From the NCBI GenBank assembly GCA_900110975.1, contig FOFK01000009.1, forward strand, positions 30,235 to 94,234: a stretch of 64,000 bases of DNA. The letters run 5' to 3'. This document shows, in pieces, positions 61,592 through 64,000 of this stretch. The notes beneath the pieces were generated by a model. The model was not told where the DNA came from and ran no database searches. It saw nothing but the letters and a program-made list of their open reading frames with translations. Position 1 is the first letter of the stretch. Each line of letters opens with the position of its first letter. Source of the stretch: Lachnospiraceae bacterium RM5 (GTDB lineage Bacteria; Bacillota; Clostridia; Lachnospirales; Lachnospiraceae). Both the position numbers and the translations under genes were made by a program.

Positions 61592-61718
61592 AAAAATTGT
61601 AATAAACTATTAAAGATTTATTGTTTCGAGAATATGATAAAAGACCTGAAGAGTTATAATAAATTACTGTGATGATGTATTTGTATTGTTCAGTCAGGAA
61701 TATCAAAAAGGTTACCAA

Positions 61719-61856
61719 TGCTACCTAAAATGTTCAACCTGCCAGAAGGCTAAAAAGTGGCTTGATGAGCATAATATTAAATATATTGAGCGTCATATTG
61801 TAGATGCAAATTCTACATATGATGAACTCGCGGAATGGGTAACTCATATACTATAG
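61719..61856 (+). pseudogene. ArsC/Spx-family fragment
   Basis: One frame reads CYLKCSTCQKAKKWLDEHNI and then YIERHIVDANSTYDELAEW before a TAG at 61854-61856. This matches the start of arsenate-reductase-like (ArsC/Spx) proteins (CSTCQKAKKWL). No start codon precedes the cysteine motif before an in-frame stop, and the second half of the family is missing. The 287-base gap from 61592 to 61878 otherwise holds nothing clear. Confidence 0.75.
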
Positions 61857-61878
61857 CAAATTGAGGAGATGATTAAAC

Positions 61879-63360
61879 GTGCAGGATATTAATGATGTAA
61901 AGAAAAAACTGAATGTTATAGTTGAAGAATTGATATCTCACAACAGTGAAGAAGAATGGTTTGAGTTCAAAGAAAATTGGTATGAACCAGTTGAGCTTGG
62001 AAAGTATATATCAGCTATGTCAAATGCAGCAGTAATGCGTGGCGAGGATTTCGCATATTTTGTATGGGGTGTCAAAGATGATGACCATAGTGTTGTTGGA
62101 ACAAATTTTAAGTTTCAGGTTGATGTAAAGGGAGAACCATTACAACATTTTCTTGCAAGACAACTTACCCCAGATGTTGGATTTTCTTTTGAAGAGATTA
62201 TGATAGTTGGTAAAAGAGTGGTTGTACTCGTAATACCTGCAGCACAGAATGTACCTACGGCTTTTGCAGGAATTAGATATATTAGAATTGGTTCTAGCAA
62301 AGAAAATTTAATGAAATTTCCAGAGAGGGAATCGCAGTTGTTTTATATATTACGAAATGGATTTCCGTCTATAAGTAACACAGAGTCAGAATATCAGGAG
62401 CTTACTTTCGATAAGTTATTTATGTATTATCAGTCAAAGGGGATTGTATTAAACAAAAGAACATTTAAGAAAAATTTAGGATTTTTGACTGCTACTGGAA
62501 AGTACAATGTGCTTGCACAACTCCTATCTGATGATAGTCACTTTACCATTAGATTTGCATTGTTTAGTGGAGATGATAAGACTTCTAAGATGTATTCGGT
62601 CAGAGAATTTGGTAATACATGCTTATTGTATTCACTTGATGATGTGCTTAGATACGGAGATGTGTTAAATATCCCTCAGGCTGATGAAAGAAATAGAATA
62701 GTAGAACGTAAGGAAGTTTCATTGTTTAATGCAAAAGTTTTTACAGAGGCGGTGATAAATGCTTTTGTCCATAACAAGTGGGTAGATGGCAATGGTCCAA
62801 TGTTTACTAGCTTTAGGAATCGTATCGAGATTCTTTCGAGAGGAACATTACCACCGAAACAAACTGTTGATGGATTTTATGCTGGTGAATCGGTTCCAGT
62901 AAATGAAGCATTGTCAAAGATTTTCATACAGCTTCATATTACAGAGCACACAGGACGAGGAATTCCACAAATAACAAGTGTCTATGGACGTGATAATATT
63001 CGAATTAAAGAAAATAATATTGTCGTAACAATTCCTTTTGATAGACTGGAAGATGAAAATTATGCATCAATAGATGGAGAGAATGCACCAGTTAAATTTG
63101 AAAATGCACCAGTTGATGTTCCAGTTAAGTTAAAAAATGTACCAGTTAATGAAGTTGGCGAAGATATTACGTTAGAAGAGAAAGTTTTACAATTTTGTTC
63201 TGAACCCAAAGGAATATTGGAAATATGTGAGTGCTTGGGATATAAGGATAAGAGAAGCGTTAGAAAAATCATAAATCCATTAATGGAATTAGGACGCCTT
63301 GCAATGACTGTACCAGATAAACCCAATAGCCGTAATCAAAAGTATATTTCGATTAAATAG
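61879..63360 (+). CDS. AlbA_2/Schlafen-type protein with HATPase-like and winged-helix regions
   Basis: A 493-residue protein. The N-terminal AlbA_2 (Schlafen AlbA) domain shows EEEWFEFKENW and GKYISAMSNAAVMRGEDFAY with FVWGVKDDDHSVVG. The central ATP-binding-like region has FTEAVINAFVHNKWVDG and HTGRGIPQITSVYG (HATPase_c_4 type). The C-terminus is a winged helix (KGILEICECLGYKDKRSVRKI). A segment with repeats of APV/VPV (about 405-425) links them. Start is GTG 61879 with GAGGAGATG upstream. Such proteins are often annotated as transcriptional regulators; the family is linked to RNA-related and defence roles, the function being unknown. Confidence 0.8.
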   Translation: MQDINDVKKKLNVIVEELISHNSEEEWFEFKENWYEPVELGKYISAMSNAAVMRGEDFAYFVWGVKDDDHSVVGTNFKFQVDVKGEPLQHFLARQLTPDVGFSFEEIMIVGKRVVVLVIPAAQNVPTAFAGIRYIRIGSSKENLMKFPERESQLFYILRNGFPSISNTESEYQELTFDKLFMYYQSKGIVLNKRTFKKNLGFLTATGKYNVLAQLLSDDSHFTIRFALFSGDDKTSKMYSVREFGNTCLLYSLDDVLRYGDVLNIPQADERNRIVERKEVSLFNAKVFTEAVINAFVHNKWVDGNGPMFTSFRNRIEILSRGTLPPKQTVDGFYAGESVPVNEALSKIFIQLHITEHTGRGIPQITSVYGRDNIRIKENNIVVTIPFDRLEDENYASIDGENAPVKFENAPVDVPVKLKNVPVNEVGEDITLEEKVLQFCSEPKGILEICECLGYKDKRSVRKIINPLMELGRLAMTVPDKPNSRNQKYISIK

Positions 63361-63551
63361 TGTGACCGGCGTGAATGCTTACTTCATGCGTGGTGATGAT
63401 GTGTGTTATCACGCATGATGGAGCTGGTATGTGAATATGAATCTATAGGTTGAAAAAATCCGGAAATTAAAAAGTTAGTAAGGCAGCGAAACGATATCAT
63501 TTCCTGGTGAAAATAATCACAGAGAAAATGAAAAAAAGAGGAGAGAAACTT

Positions 63552-63666
63552 ATGCGAAAAATAACTGAACTTCCTGCATGGGAGAGATTATTTAAACGAA
63601 TAGTATGGGAACAGATTGGTGATATAGAGGGAAAGAAAATTCTCGATTTTGGAAGCGGGGAAGGGA

Positions 63667-63671
<5 letters not shown>
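63552..63671 (+). pseudogene. SAM-dependent methyltransferase, cut off by the IS element
   Basis: ATG 63552 follows GAGGAGAGAAAC. The 39 codons encode RKITELPAWERLFKRIVWEQ and then KKILDFGSGEGM, the start of a class I methyltransferase with the SAM motif. The frame enters the IS end at 63667 and stops there, so the rest is displaced or lost. The 190 bases before it (63361-63551) hold no gene that I can support. Confidence 0.8.

Positions 63672-64000
<329 letters not shown>

Overview
The window looks like chromosomal DNA from an AT-rich Firmicute, most likely a Lachnospiraceae (Clostridia) lineage. The evidence is low G+C, strong AGGAGG-type ribosome binding sites with frequent TTG/GTG starts, and a housekeeping core typical of that group: ilvE, an HU gene, rqcP, a divIC-like gene, tilS, ftsH, aroA, leuS, nth, trmL, mutS2, a yhaM-type nuclease and rlmD. 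The sporulation genes yabP, yabQ and spoIIE, which often lie between rqcP and tilS in spore formers, are absent. This suggests an asporogenous lineage. The species cannot be fixed from the sequence alone.

Region 1 (about 1-15150) is a defence-rich island on what looks like a dead integrative element. It holds an ImmA/IrrE-type metallopeptidase, a DUF4417 gene with a toxin-like/partner pair, and a type I restriction-modification operon. That operon has a small HTH gene and an operator-like inverted repeat inside its promoter. Its hsdS carries two independent variable-repeat devices: three 12-bp repeats encoding SAEL, and a (GACA)7 tract placed so that loss of one unit fuses a third target-recognition domain. 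Downstream are hsdR, a GIY-YIG nuclease, a SIR2/AbiH-like protein, a RES-domain gene broken by a stop codon, a roughly 500-nt gene-free stretch packed with inverted repeats (a candidate large structured RNA), a membrane-anchored unknown protein, degenerate 60-70-bp repeats, an excisionase-like gene and a gutted integrase.

Region 2 (about 15158-48460) is the core chromosome: HAD phosphatase, ilvE, HU, rqcP-divIC-tilS-ftsH, a candidate C-rich small RNA, a GH13 glycosidase, azlCD (minus strand), two tRNA-Gly genes, a DUF1697 gene, a frameshifted DUF4143 ATPase, repeats, aroA, leuS, an LTA-synthase-like sulfatase, nth, a VanW protein, an AIR-synthase-like protein, an Lrp regulator-aminotransferase pair, trmL, a two-component system and mutS2 (minus strand), a yhaM-type nuclease and rlmD.

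Region 3 (about 48460-64000) is a second accessory region that begins inside the 3' end of rlmD. Base composition changes abruptly within the rlmD C-terminal codons, and pieces of the same C-terminal tail recur at least three more times between imported genes. This suggests repeated accretion at the rlmD 3' end. Cargo includes a Fic + S66 LD-carboxypeptidase pair, a decayed second copy of that pair, an AAC(6')-I-like acetyltransferase, a transglutaminase-GNAT fusion, a TIGR04076 protein, another GNAT, a complete four-gene Wadjet (jetABCD) anti-plasmid system, an AlbA_2-type protein, and a methyltransferase cut off by an IS21-family element that runs out of the window.

Functionally the accessory regions are dominated by genome defence (type I R-M, SIR2/AbiH-like, RES, Wadjet) and by small-molecule resistance or immunity (AAC, S66/MccF-like), placed at two insertion points flanking an ordinary housekeeping segment.
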